A stretch of DNA of 64,000 nucleotides from Bacteroidales bacterium. Its GTDB lineage: Bacteria > Bacteroidota > Bacteroidia > Bacteroidales > ML635J-15. The notes beneath the pieces are model-generated. The model was not told the DNA's origin. It searched no databases and worked only from the letters and a program-made list of their open reading frames with translations. Both the position numbers and the translations under genes were made by a program. Positions within the stretch are counted from its first letter, which is position 1, and every line of letters begins with the position of its first letter. Below are positions 24,748 to 33,129 of this stretch, in pieces. The stretch lies in NCBI GenBank assembly GCA_017551515.1, contig JAFZLK010000011.1:25134-89133 (forward strand). Reading direction: 5' to 3'.

Positions 24748-25623
24748 ATGACAATTGGAGACTTCATACATACGCTAGCTTCCCAACTCGAAGCAATCTA
24801 CGACAAGAATGAAGCACGTTCCATTTCAAGATTTTTTATCTGCGATGAACTGAACCTCACCACAACGCAGATGTTTGTATGCATGGATTATGAACCTGAT
24901 GAAAATACTCTGGGCAAACTTTCTGAAAAATCCATACGACTAATAAACGGTGAACCTGTGCAATATGTCACTGGCATTGCTTATTTTCACGGACTTAGGT
25001 TCAAGGTTGACAGCAATGTGCTCATTCCCCGACAGGAAACAGAAATGCTGGTGGATGCTGTTTGTGAGTCGCTTCGCCCAAAGAGCGCACCCGTTACCAT
25101 TTTAGATATAGGTACTGGTAGCGGTTGTATTGCCGTATGCTTAAATAAATTTCTACCCGAAGCAAAGGTTTTTGCCATCGATATATCAGAAAAAGCATTG
25201 GAAATTGCCAAATACAACGCAAAAATTAACCAAGCAGACGTTTCCTTTGCAAAATACGACATCCTATCAAAGGATAAATTCCCCTTCGACCAAAAATTTG
25301 ACATCATCGTAAGCAATCCGCCATACGTGCGCAACAGCGAAAAAGCAATGATGCATAAAAATGTCACCGACTATGAACCATCTTTGGCCCTGTATGTCGA
25401 TGACAGCGATCCTCTCCTATTCTATCGCAATATTTTGCAATTCATTGCTAGACATCAGCCCGAACACAACACAACTATTTTCTTTGAAATAAACGAGTAT
25501 CTTGGCGAAGAAATGATTCAACTTTGTCGCTCATTTGGTTATAACGCAAAAATAATCAACGACTTAAATGGTAAGTCAAGATTCATCAAGGCAATAAGTC
25601 ATAATGCCGATTGGCTAAGATAA
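24748..25623 (+). CDS. prmC: Peptide chain release factor N5-glutamine methyltransferase
   Basis: The 291-residue protein has the helical N-terminal substrate domain with VQYVTGIAYFHGL and LIPRQETEML, SAM motif I LDIGTGSGCIAVCL, and the catalytic SNPPYVR. It methylates the glutamine of the GGQ motif in release factors RF1 and RF2. The ATG is immediately after the tsaC stop codon, so expression is coupled. Both neighbours act on the translation machinery. Confidence 0.95.
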   Translation: MTIGDFIHTLASQLEAIYDKNEARSISRFFICDELNLTTTQMFVCMDYEPDENTLGKLSEKSIRLINGEPVQYVTGIAYFHGLRFKVDSNVLIPRQETEMLVDAVCESLRPKSAPVTILDIGTGSGCIAVCLNKFLPEAKVFAIDISEKALEIAKYNAKINQADVSFAKYDILSKDKFPFDQKFDIIVSNPPYVRNSEKAMMHKNVTDYEPSLALYVDDSDPLLFYRNILQFIARHQPEHNTTIFFEINEYLGEEMIQLCRSFGYNAKIINDLNGKSRFIKAISHNADWLR

Positions 25624-26042
25624 ACACACACAAAAATTCATTTCAAAAATATCCGAAAAAAAATAAATCCGCGAAGATTTACGAATTTTACAATTAAGGG
25701 CAATCACAAAATTTCATACATAAAATTACTGGATATATAACAAAATAACGCTGTTTTTTCTACAAAATGTCGCAAAAATGCATTTTCCACGTTACGACTA
25801 TAAACACCTGTTAAAAAGCGGTTCACAAAATGCCACTTTTTAAGTTACAAAGGCAAAAAAATCCGCAACGAACTGACTATAAAATTGTTATTTGTGTTAA
25901 AAAATCTGTTAATAGAATAATCGTGTAAACATGATTTTAAATGAACAAATGAAATAATTTCGCAAAGCCAAAAAGGAAAGAGACCAATAGGAGATTTTGA
26001 TTAGGCACATTTTAATTTAACATATATATTAGGTACAGGATT
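25624..26042 (+). other. 419-bp AT-rich leader region upstream of nrdD
   Basis: No gene is seen. The region is rich in A/T with a few GC-containing islands (for example CACGTTACGACTATAAACACC near 25788 and AAGCGGTTCACAAAATGCC near 25816). I found no clear NrdR box, riboswitch core or terminator. Its length suggests it may hold regulatory sites for the anaerobic reductase operon. Confidence 0.4.
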
Positions 26043-28154
26043 ATGCTTTATAACGAAAACTTTATCGTAAAGAGAAACGGAAAGAGAGAATTATTCTCCG
26101 TAGAAAAGATTAAGTCAGCCATTTCCAAGGCTTTTCTGTCGGTCGGCAGTTTTGCAACACAGGAAATTTTAACTAACATTCTAAGTCGTGTCAACATCTA
26201 CGACGGAATCAGTGTCGAGGAAATTCAGAACCAAGTTGAAATCGCTCTTATGGCTGAACGCTACTACAATGCAGCTAAATCGTATATCCTGTATCGCCAG
26301 AAGCATCTCGAAGACCGCGAAGTAAAGGGCAAACTCGACTTCTTGCTTGACTACTGCGAGGCCAAGAATGCTGCAACTGGAAGTAAGTTCGATGCTAACG
26401 CCAATGTTGAAAAGAAGAACATTGCTACCCTTATCGGCGAACTTCCAAAGCAGAACTTCATCCGTCTGAACCGCAAGATGTTGTGCGACAAGATTAAGGA
26501 ATTGTACGGCAAGGAAACCGCCGACAAGTACCTCAACTTGCTCAACAAGCACTTCATTTACAAGAACGACGAGACCAGCATAGCCAATTACTGCGCAAGT
26601 ATCACCATGTACCCATGGTTGCTCCACGGCACACAAATTATCGGAGGAAACTCTACAAAGCCGACTAACCTTAAGTCATTCTGCGGTGGTTTCATCAACT
26701 TGGTATTCATCGTATCAAGTATGTTGAGCGGTGCATGTGCTACTCCTGAGTTCCTAATGTACATGAACTACTTCGTTGGTCTTGAATACGGACAGGACTA
26801 CTACAAGCGTGCCGATGAAGTTGTTGATCTTTCACTCAAGAAACGCACAATCGACAAGGTTATAACCGACTGCTTCGAGCAGATTGTATATTCAATCAAC
26901 CAGCCGACAGGCGCTCGTAACTTCCAGTCGGTATTCTGGAACATATCATACTACGACAAGTTCTACTTCCAGAGCTTGTTCGGAGACTTCCGCTTCCCCG
27001 ACGGTTCACAGCCCGACTGGGAATCACTCAACTGGTTGCAGAAGAGATTCATGAAATGGTTCAACAAGGAACGCACCAAGACCGTGCTCACCTTCCCTGT
27101 TGAAACTATGGCTCTCCTTTCGGAAGATGGCGATGTTCGCGACAAGGAATATGGTGATTTCACAGCAGAAATGTATGCTGAAGGTCATTCGTTCTTCACC
27201 TACATCAGCGACAATGCCGATTCACTCAGCAGTTGCTGCCGTCTCCGCAACGAAATTACCGACAACGAATTCAGCTATACTCTTGGTGCAGGCGGTGTTT
27301 CCACTGGTTCGAAGAGCGTACTCACAATCAACCTCAACCGTTGCATCCAGTACGAAAAGAAGGAAAAGATGCCGTTCCTGAGCTTTATCGAGGATGTTGT
27401 TGACCTGATGCACAAGGTTCAAACCGCATACAATGAAAACCTCAAGTATTTGCTCAGCAAGGGTATGCTCCCATTGTTTGACGCTGGTTTCATAAACATA
27501 AGCAGACAATACCTAACCATTGGTGTTAACGGTCTTGTAGAATCTGCCGAATACCTTGGAATGGAAATCAGCGACAATGCACAATATCGCAACTATGTAA
27601 AGAGCGTTCTCGGACTTATCGAGACCTACAACAAGAAATATCGTACAAAGGAACTCATGTTCAACTGCGAAATGATACCAGCTGAAAATGTAGGTGTTAA
27701 GCACGCTAAATGGGACAAGGAAGATGGTTATTTCGTTCCACGCAACTGCTACAACAGCTACTTCTTCATCGTTGAGGACAAGGAAATCAATACCATTGAC
27801 AAGTTCCGTCTGCATGGCAAGGAATACATCGAGCACCTCACAGGTGGTTCGGCATTGCATGTCAACCTTGAAGAACATTTGAGCAAGGCTCAGTACCGCC
27901 AATTACTGAAGGTAGCAGCTATCGAAGGATGCAACTACTTCACTTTCAACATTCCAAATACGGTTTGCAACAAGTGCGGTCACATTGACAAGCGTTATCT
28001 TAAGACTTGTCCTGAATGCGGTAGCTCCGACATCGACTATTTGACAAGAATCATTGGATATATGAAGCGCGTCAGCAATTTCTCTGAAGCACGTCAGGAA
28101 GAAGCACACAGAAGATATTACGACAACAAGTTAAAGGAGGCTGAAGAATGTTAA
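26043..28154 (+). CDS. nrdD: Anaerobic ribonucleoside-triphosphate reductase
   Basis: The 703-residue class III enzyme starts with an ATP-cone (FIVKRNGKRELFSVEKIKSA, residues 7-26), the allosteric dATP/ATP site. The C-terminus holds the zinc-binding cysteines C642, C645, C656 and C659, then TRIIGYMKRVSN, with G672 the likely glycyl-radical residue. It reduces NTPs to dNTPs and is inactivated by oxygen, which points to anaerobic growth. The activase gene nrdG overlaps the last 7 bp. Confidence 0.96.
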   Translation: MLYNENFIVKRNGKRELFSVEKIKSAISKAFLSVGSFATQEILTNILSRVNIYDGISVEEIQNQVEIALMAERYYNAAKSYILYRQKHLEDREVKGKLDFLLDYCEAKNAATGSKFDANANVEKKNIATLIGELPKQNFIRLNRKMLCDKIKELYGKETADKYLNLLNKHFIYKNDETSIANYCASITMYPWLLHGTQIIGGNSTKPTNLKSFCGGFINLVFIVSSMLSGACATPEFLMYMNYFVGLEYGQDYYKRADEVVDLSLKKRTIDKVITDCFEQIVYSINQPTGARNFQSVFWNISYYDKFYFQSLFGDFRFPDGSQPDWESLNWLQKRFMKWFNKERTKTVLTFPVETMALLSEDGDVRDKEYGDFTAEMYAEGHSFFTYISDNADSLSSCCRLRNEITDNEFSYTLGAGGVSTGSKSVLTINLNRCIQYEKKEKMPFLSFIEDVVDLMHKVQTAYNENLKYLLSKGMLPLFDAGFINISRQYLTIGVNGLVESAEYLGMEISDNAQYRNYVKSVLGLIETYNKKYRTKELMFNCEMIPAENVGVKHAKWDKEDGYFVPRNCYNSYFFIVEDKEINTIDKFRLHGKEYIEHLTGGSALHVNLEEHLSKAQYRQLLKVAAIEGCNYFTFNIPNTVCNKCGHIDKRYLKTCPECGSSDIDYLTRIIGYMKRVSNFSEARQEEAHRRYYDNKLKEAEEC
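28134..28140 (+). promoter_or_regulatory. Shine-Dalgarno AAGGAGG for nrdG, inside nrdD
   Basis: A perfect AAGGAGG lies 7 bp before the nrdG ATG, within the last nrdD codons, suggesting coupled translation. Confidence 0.7.
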
Positions 28155-28609
28155 AGTATTACAATTACGACATCGTTTTTCAAGAAGTTCCAGACGAAGT
28201 TACTTTGGCTGTAAACCTTAGCAACTGCCCAAATCATTGTCCGGGATGCCATAGTCCGCACCTATGCAAGGACATTGGCAACAAACTTGATGAAGAAACC
28301 ATAGCGGATATGATTTCGAAGTACAACAAATGCATAACTTGCTTCTGTTTCATGGGTGGAGATGCCAATCAGGACGAAGTTATCAAGATGGCCGAATATG
28401 TACACAAGACTTTCGACAAAAAAGTTGCATGGTATTCAGGCAAACAGAACTTCCCCAAGGACATTACTCCGTTCCAGTACTTGAAGCTTGGTCCGTACAA
28501 TCCAAAGTTTGGCGGTCTCGACAAGAAGACAACCAACCAGAGGATGTACAAAATCCACAACACAAAACCAGTTGACATCACCAACAGATTTTGGAGAAAA
28601 GTGATATAA
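28148..28609 (+). CDS. nrdG: Anaerobic ribonucleotide reductase activating protein (radical SAM)
   Basis: The 153-residue protein carries CPNHCPGCHSPHLC (residues about 28-41), the CX3CX2C radical-SAM cluster motif, and the short partial barrel typical of NrdG. It generates the glycyl radical on NrdD using SAM and a [4Fe-4S] cluster. It overlaps nrdD and shares its transcript, ending at the terminator at 28616. Confidence 0.95.
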   Translation: MLKYYNYDIVFQEVPDEVTLAVNLSNCPNHCPGCHSPHLCKDIGNKLDEETIADMISKYNKCITCFCFMGGDANQDEVIKMAEYVHKTFDKKVAWYSGKQNFPKDITPFQYLKLGPYNPKFGGLDKKTTNQRMYKIHNTKPVDITNRFWRKVI

Positions 28610-28615
28610 AAAATG

Positions 28616-28642
28616 AGACCGCCAAAGAGCGGTCTTTTTTAT
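28616..28642 (+). terminator. Terminator of the nrdDG operon
   Basis: AGACCGC...GCGGTCT stem with a 6-bp loop followed by T6. Confidence 0.88.
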
Positions 28643-28665
28643 GTCAATATTTTTCGGAATTGTAA

Positions 28666-31002
28666 TTAATACGAAATTATCAACTGCATACCAATCTCCA
28701 ACTTCATGAAATCGCTGTAACTGCCATAGTACAACGAAGGATTCAGCAAATCGGAAACCCTAAGCTTTGCATAAACGGAAATTATGTCGTAGGTTATTGC
28801 CGTCTTTACTCCCCACTGCAACGGACAGATAAAATCATAATTTTTGTGGACTATTTTTGACTTCTTGAAATTATCGGTAATTGCAGCTTGCCAAACTTGA
28901 ACATAATGATTTTCGAAATTCCACATTCCAAAAACGCCCAAATCCCATGTCAAACCGTTATGCATCAGTCCACCATGAGCAAGCGTAACCCTTTGGAACA
29001 GTTCAATATTCAAATTCGAAGTGCGGAATCTATCGCGAATCAGACACGATGTACCAGGTATAGCTGGTGTAACAATTAAAGTTCCATCAAGACAATCACT
29101 AGCATTCCCCCAATAATCGTCGAATCCCATTCCGATGCCAGCACCGAGATGATACCGCTTGCAAGCATCCCACTGAACACCAACCAATGCCGAGAAAGCC
29201 GTCTTCTGCTTGTTGGTTGTGCCTTCAAATGTCTTAACGCCAGCAAAACCAGCATTCATCTGCAATAGCAAATGATGATTCTTTGGCCTGCTGTACTCGC
29301 GATTTGACTGCGTTAGATCTCTCGACATCATACTTGTTGCATTAGTTGCTTTTGCTTGCGGCATACGACGTGTCTCTGGCGAATACGACAAATCAACACT
29401 AGCATCTTCACCAATCTTGTACGAACCTACGTATCCGTGATAATATACATTCACAGTACAATTGGAATATATGTACATATTATCGAAGGAGATTACAGCA
29501 TTTTCTCTTGTATCAAAATGTTCGTATGAGAACAAACTACCATCGCCACGCATAATATTATAAAAAACCTCGGCGTTTTCCGCAAAAGGCTGGCATTTTA
29601 TCTTCAAGGTATTACCATCTTTTTCAAATTCAAAAGTAGGTTCTACATTAACCTTTGGTCCATCAACAAAATAACCTGCCTGCGGAACACCATAACCCAA
29701 AGCATAGTCGAAATACGGATAAACATCGCCCGACTTTTCAATTTCTGCCATCATCTGCATTGCGGTGAGGTCGCGTTTGGTCTGCCAAGCACAAGCGGCA
29801 AAGCCTGCCACTAATGGACACGAGAATGATGTTCCGTATGCCATTGTCATTCCGCCCTTTGGATTGGCAACGTATGCATGACCGAAAGCAACGACATTCG
29901 GTTTACGACGACCATCGGCGGTAGGTCCGAACGACGAAAAACTGATGTGGCGGTACTCGTCGAGCGAATCGTCGATTCCACCAACAGCAAGCACGCTATC
30001 GGCATCGGCAGGAGTTATAAGCACTCGCCAAGTCGCGTCATCGGCTTCGTTGCCCATTGAATTACAAACCAGCATACCCTTGCGAGCCGCCATATTTGCA
30101 GCCTTAGCCACATGCGAAGTGCCGTCCATATCCTTGGTGTAGTACCTTTCCTTGCCATAACCGAGCGAACTACTAATTATATCAGCGCCATTCTGGTCAG
30201 CCCACTCCATAGCCTGTGTCCACCATATTTCCTCCTTAAAAGGCTCAGGATTTACCTCTGTACGCGCCAACAAAAATTCGGCACCAGTTGCCAGACCGAG
30301 TTTCTGCACCTTGTATTTTGTCTGCCAAACACCTGCAATACAGCTCAAAGTCATTGTGCCGTGCGTGCTCCAACCATATACATATTCTTTCTTGTTTGGG
30401 AAGTTCCATGTCTTTAGAATCTGGTTGTTATCGCGAAGGTTGCTGAAAATCTCGTGCTTGTCAACTTTCGGGAAACCTCCGTCAAATACGGCAATCCTGA
30501 GGCCTTTACCATCGATATTGTTTTCGGCAAACTTTTCACCCTGCATTCTCAGCAACTGCGGAAGCAATTCGGGTTTAAGCATAAAAACATCGAAATTTTC
30601 GTCCTCATCATCTTCTACACCTTCATACGAAGCGACATCCATCTCCCCTGCTATTTCCACAACGCGCGAAACAAACGGCAAAGCCTTTATCTTTTCAATG
30701 TTTGCACTTTCGGCCATAATGCCAAGTCCGTTGAACCAACGCGTTTCGCCGACAACTTCTTCCGACAAAGCCGAAACGGCATTTACATAATCGCTATTTA
30801 GCGGATAATCGGTAATGTCATATAGCGACAATCCCAATTTTTCACGGCGTTCAATTGCCTTTGAATCAAAATATTCGTAAGGATTGAAAGTCGTTCCATC
30901 CTTATCTGTAAAAAATACCCAGTAGCAGCCTGGAGTTGCTATTGCAAACTGAGTTGCAATAAGCATAGTTGCGAAAATCAACAATAGTTTCCTCATAGTC
31001 AT
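28666..31002 (-). CDS. Subtilisin-like (S8) protease with C-terminal beta-barrel-like domain
   Basis: The 778-residue protein has a signal peptide (cleavage near residue 23) and a propeptide-like region to about 160. The S8 domain follows with catalytic D174 (AVFDGGF), H214 (STHGTMTLS), oxyanion N318 (SMGNEAD) and S392 (YGTSFSCP). After a beta-sandwich region (about 440-550), the last 200 residues alternate aromatic and polar residues and end LEIGMQLIISY, like an outer-membrane beta-barrel with its terminal aromatic strand. No T9SS sorting domain is present. It may be an outer-membrane-anchored protease; the barrel is inference. The second in-frame ATG at 30996 is an alternative start. Confidence 0.85.
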   Translation of the reverse strand: MTMRKLLLIFATMLIATQFAIATPGCYWVFFTDKDGTTFNPYEYFDSKAIERREKLGLSLYDITDYPLNSDYVNAVSALSEEVVGETRWFNGLGIMAESANIEKIKALPFVSRVVEIAGEMDVASYEGVEDDEDENFDVFMLKPELLPQLLRMQGEKFAENNIDGKGLRIAVFDGGFPKVDKHEIFSNLRDNNQILKTWNFPNKKEYVYGWSTHGTMTLSCIAGVWQTKYKVQKLGLATGAEFLLARTEVNPEPFKEEIWWTQAMEWADQNGADIISSSLGYGKERYYTKDMDGTSHVAKAANMAARKGMLVCNSMGNEADDATWRVLITPADADSVLAVGGIDDSLDEYRHISFSSFGPTADGRRKPNVVAFGHAYVANPKGGMTMAYGTSFSCPLVAGFAACAWQTKRDLTAMQMMAEIEKSGDVYPYFDYALGYGVPQAGYFVDGPKVNVEPTFEFEKDGNTLKIKCQPFAENAEVFYNIMRGDGSLFSYEHFDTRENAVISFDNMYIYSNCTVNVYYHGYVGSYKIGEDASVDLSYSPETRRMPQAKATNATSMMSRDLTQSNREYSRPKNHHLLLQMNAGFAGVKTFEGTTNKQKTAFSALVGVQWDACKRYHLGAGIGMGFDDYWGNASDCLDGTLIVTPAIPGTSCLIRDRFRTSNLNIELFQRVTLAHGGLMHNGLTWDLGVFGMWNFENHYVQVWQAAITDNFKKSKIVHKNYDFICPLQWGVKTAITYDIISVYAKLRVSDLLNPSLYYGSYSDFMKLEIGMQLIISY

Positions 31003-31020
31003 ATTATTGTTTCTAAGTTT

Positions 31021-31231
31021 CTATGGCTTGCGCCGTTTCTATGGGCTATCGCCCGTTTATAAGTTTGAAATTGTTTCATGTAGGCTCACAATACATTGTG
31101 AGCCTACAGATTATGTCATTTTATTCCATGATTTTTGGCTGCACCTCAGCATAACAAAAGTCCTTCGTTTGTTTTGTTCTGCCTTCGCTTTGCACAAAAA
31201 TTATCAATTATCAATTGTCCATTATCAATTC
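31021..31231. repeat. Cluster of palindromic and short intergenic repeats
   Basis: The cluster contains imperfect CTATGGCTTGCGCC/CTATGGGCTATCGCCC units (31021-31056), a perfect palindrome with 14-bp arms TGTAGGCTCACAAT/ATTGTGAGCCTACA around a 2-bp loop (31079-31108), and ATTATCAATT-type tandem units (31200-31231). The 228 bp between the two minus-strand genes hold nothing else recognisable. Confidence 0.8.
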
Positions 31232-32379
31232 TACACTACCCTAAATCCCTTATTTGTAAAGTATTCTGCAATAGCATCGGTACAATCACCATCAATTATA
31301 AGGTGATGGTTGCCGAGCGGAAATTCGCGCAAAAGGAACAAACCCTTGGCTGTCATCTTCACCTTTATCTGCGTACGACAAGCATATGGAGAATCGCAGT
31401 TGTCAATAATTTCGCCAAGCGAAAGGAAGCAATATTCCAACTTTCTGTCTATGCGGAAAATGGTAATATTCTGCTTCTTCATTTCGCCTTTCACGGCTGC
31501 GTACTTGCCAGTTTCGTAATGAGTTGTGATTTCCATCTTGTCAAGAAGATTCTTTTGTACGGTGCAATGCGAGAAAATGGCAGCCTCCCTGTCAGCGAAA
31601 CTCAGATTTGCCATCCACGGAATCTTGCCAGTCAGACGCTTTACTATCATCATGCCTGTAGCCGAACACAAATCGCCTTCGCAAGCAGCAGGAAAACCGT
31701 AGTCATTCATTGCCGACACTGGCAGACAAATCGTATTGCCAATCTTTTCTATCAGTCCAAAGCAAGCCACAGTAATTGCATCGAGGTTGTTCTGACGAAT
31801 CAAAGTGTCGAACTTCTTTACCAACGACAATTCCGAGGCAAAACTTTCGTGACCGAACCTACCGAAATTTTCTGCGAAATTGCAGAAATCCTCGCCCTCT
31901 GGCAATGCCAAGAATTCGTCCCAACTAAAGTTAACAAGCTCAATATCAAGCAAATCATCAAGCAAATCTTCATCTGGAATACTTGACACCAACCAGTCGG
32001 AAATTCCGCCTATCACTCCTAATCTTGCCTTTTTTTCGGATGCAGGAGGTGTGAGAAATCTTTCCAACTCGCTGAGGTTTTGTAACTTATCCACATCGAA
32101 AAGTTTGGTATTGATACCCTTTTCGTTAAGATAAGCCTTCACCTCGGTAGCAGCAGCCCACGAGTTACCGTTGCGTGATGCAAGGAAACAATATCGGTTC
32201 TTTGATTCAATCCTGTCAAGCACATTGTGCTCGGTTCCTCCCGAAAGAAACCATATTACATCAGGATTTGTCTGTACAAAAACATCGGACGTAAGGTTGA
32301 AACGCCCAAGAAAATCGGTGACGACGGACGACGGAGGGATGTCGCTGTCGTCGCCCGATGATGCTAAAAATATTTTCAA
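31231..32379 (-). CDS. L-fucose/L-arabinose isomerase-like protein
   Basis: The 382-residue product has the FucI/AraA-type segment AACEGDLCSATGMMIVKRLTG near residue 225, with the glutamate and aspartate that help form the metal site in those isomerases. The N-terminal part (FLASSGDDSD, VIWFLSGGTEHN) fits the alpha/beta first domain. The protein is shorter than classical FucI (about 590) and AraA (about 500), so it belongs to a divergent branch, and the substrate cannot be stated. It lies 27 bp downstream of ridA on the same strand, so they are probably co-transcribed. Confidence 0.7.
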   Translation of the reverse strand: MKIFLASSGDDSDIPPSSVVTDFLGRFNLTSDVFVQTNPDVIWFLSGGTEHNVLDRIESKNRYCFLASRNGNSWAAATEVKAYLNEKGINTKLFDVDKLQNLSELERFLTPPASEKKARLGVIGGISDWLVSSIPDEDLLDDLLDIELVNFSWDEFLALPEGEDFCNFAENFGRFGHESFASELSLVKKFDTLIRQNNLDAITVACFGLIEKIGNTICLPVSAMNDYGFPAACEGDLCSATGMMIVKRLTGKIPWMANLSFADREAAIFSHCTVQKNLLDKMEITTHYETGKYAAVKGEMKKQNITIFRIDRKLEYCFLSLGEIIDNCDSPYACRTQIKVKMTAKGLFLLREFPLGNHHLIIDGDCTDAIAEYFTNKGFRVV

Positions 32380-32406
32380 AGCTGTAAATTTAAGTTCTAC
32401 AATCGA

Positions 32407-32781
32407 CTACTTTGCAGCAATCATTTCAATTTCTACAAGAGCCTTCTTGGGGAGTTCCTTTACAGCGAAAGCTGCTCTTGCGGGAGGATTTGCAGAGAAA
32501 TACTTTCCGTAAACAGCGTTCATGTCAGCAAAATAGCTCATGTCGGCAAGCAAGCAGGTTGACTTAACAACATTGTCGAAAGTACAGCCGGCAGCCTTCA
32601 GGATTGCTTCCAAGTTCTTCATGCTCTGTTCGGTCTGCGCCGTAATGCCTTCTGGCATTGTTCCCGTTGCGGGGTCGATTGGCAACTGACCAGAAATAAA
32701 AATCATACCGTTAGCCTCAACAGCCTGGCTATAAGGACCAATTGCTGCAGGCGCATTGTCTGAATGAATTATGTTCTTCAT
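32407..32781 (-). CDS. ridA: RidA-family enamine/imine deaminase
   Basis: ATG 32781 gives 124 residues. The sequence has AIGPYSQAVEANG, FISGQLPIDPATG, the KSTCLLADMSYFADMN segment and PPARAAFAVKELP with the conserved arginine that contacts the substrate. RidA hydrolyses reactive 2-aminoacrylate-type enamines formed by PLP enzymes. A 9-codon upstream extension is possible but departs from the family. It precedes the isomerase-like gene in a probable two-gene transcript. Confidence 0.93.
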   Translation of the reverse strand: MKNIIHSDNAPAAIGPYSQAVEANGMIFISGQLPIDPATGTMPEGITAQTEQSMKNLEAILKAAGCTFDNVVKSTCLLADMSYFADMNAVYGKYFSANPPARAAFAVKELPKKALVEIEMIAAK

Positions 32782-32935
32782 GTTCTTACTATTAAAATTA
32801 AAAGACAAAAATAATACGAATATTCATTATACTGAGTTTTTTTGTTGATTTTTTCGTTTGAATTTACAATGAAACTGCGAAATCTCTTTCAATAAAAAAA
32901 GTTGAAAATAATTTTGCACTATAAAATATTTGATG

Positions 32936-32943
32936 TAATTTTG
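32936..32943 (+). promoter_or_regulatory. Promoter of the CAT-anticodon tRNA at 32967
   Basis: TAATTTTG lies 23 bp before the tRNA; a second identical box is at 32919-32926. Confidence 0.55.
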
Positions 32944-32966
32944 CAGTCCGTTTCCGGAAGGAACGA

Positions 32967-33040
32967 GGTCCCATAGCTCAGTTGGTTAGAGCACCTGACT
33001 CATAATCAGGGGGTCCTAGGTTCAAGCCCTAGTGGGACCA
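32967..33040 (+). tRNA. tRNA with anticodon CAT (Ile2 with lysidine, or elongator Met)
   Basis: The cloverleaf is complete: acceptor GGTCCCA/TGGGACC with discriminator A, D-arm AGCTCAGTTGGTTAGAGC, anticodon stem-loop CTGACTCATAATCAG, T-arm CTAGGTTCAAGCCCTAG. CCA is not encoded. It lacks initiator features. A second CAT tRNA is at 62695; this one, with a G1-C72 pair, is my candidate for tRNA-Ile2, but the bases alone do not decide it. Confidence 0.9.
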
Positions 33041-33042
33041 CG

Positions 33043-33071
33043 AAAAAGCCGCAGAATTCTGTGGCTTTTTT
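33043..33071 (+). terminator. Terminator of the CAT tRNA
   Basis: AAAAAGCCGCAGAA pairs with TTCTGTGGCTTTTT. Confidence 0.8.
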
Positions 33072-33129
33072 GTTTGCATAAAAAAAATAGGCAGCCTTAC
33101 GACTGCCCAGTATTTATAAGTTGATATTC

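Noticed and set aside
31135..31986. 283-residue plus-strand frame
   Set aside because: It lies opposite the isomerase-like gene, has no family features, and its start is in the repeat cluster.
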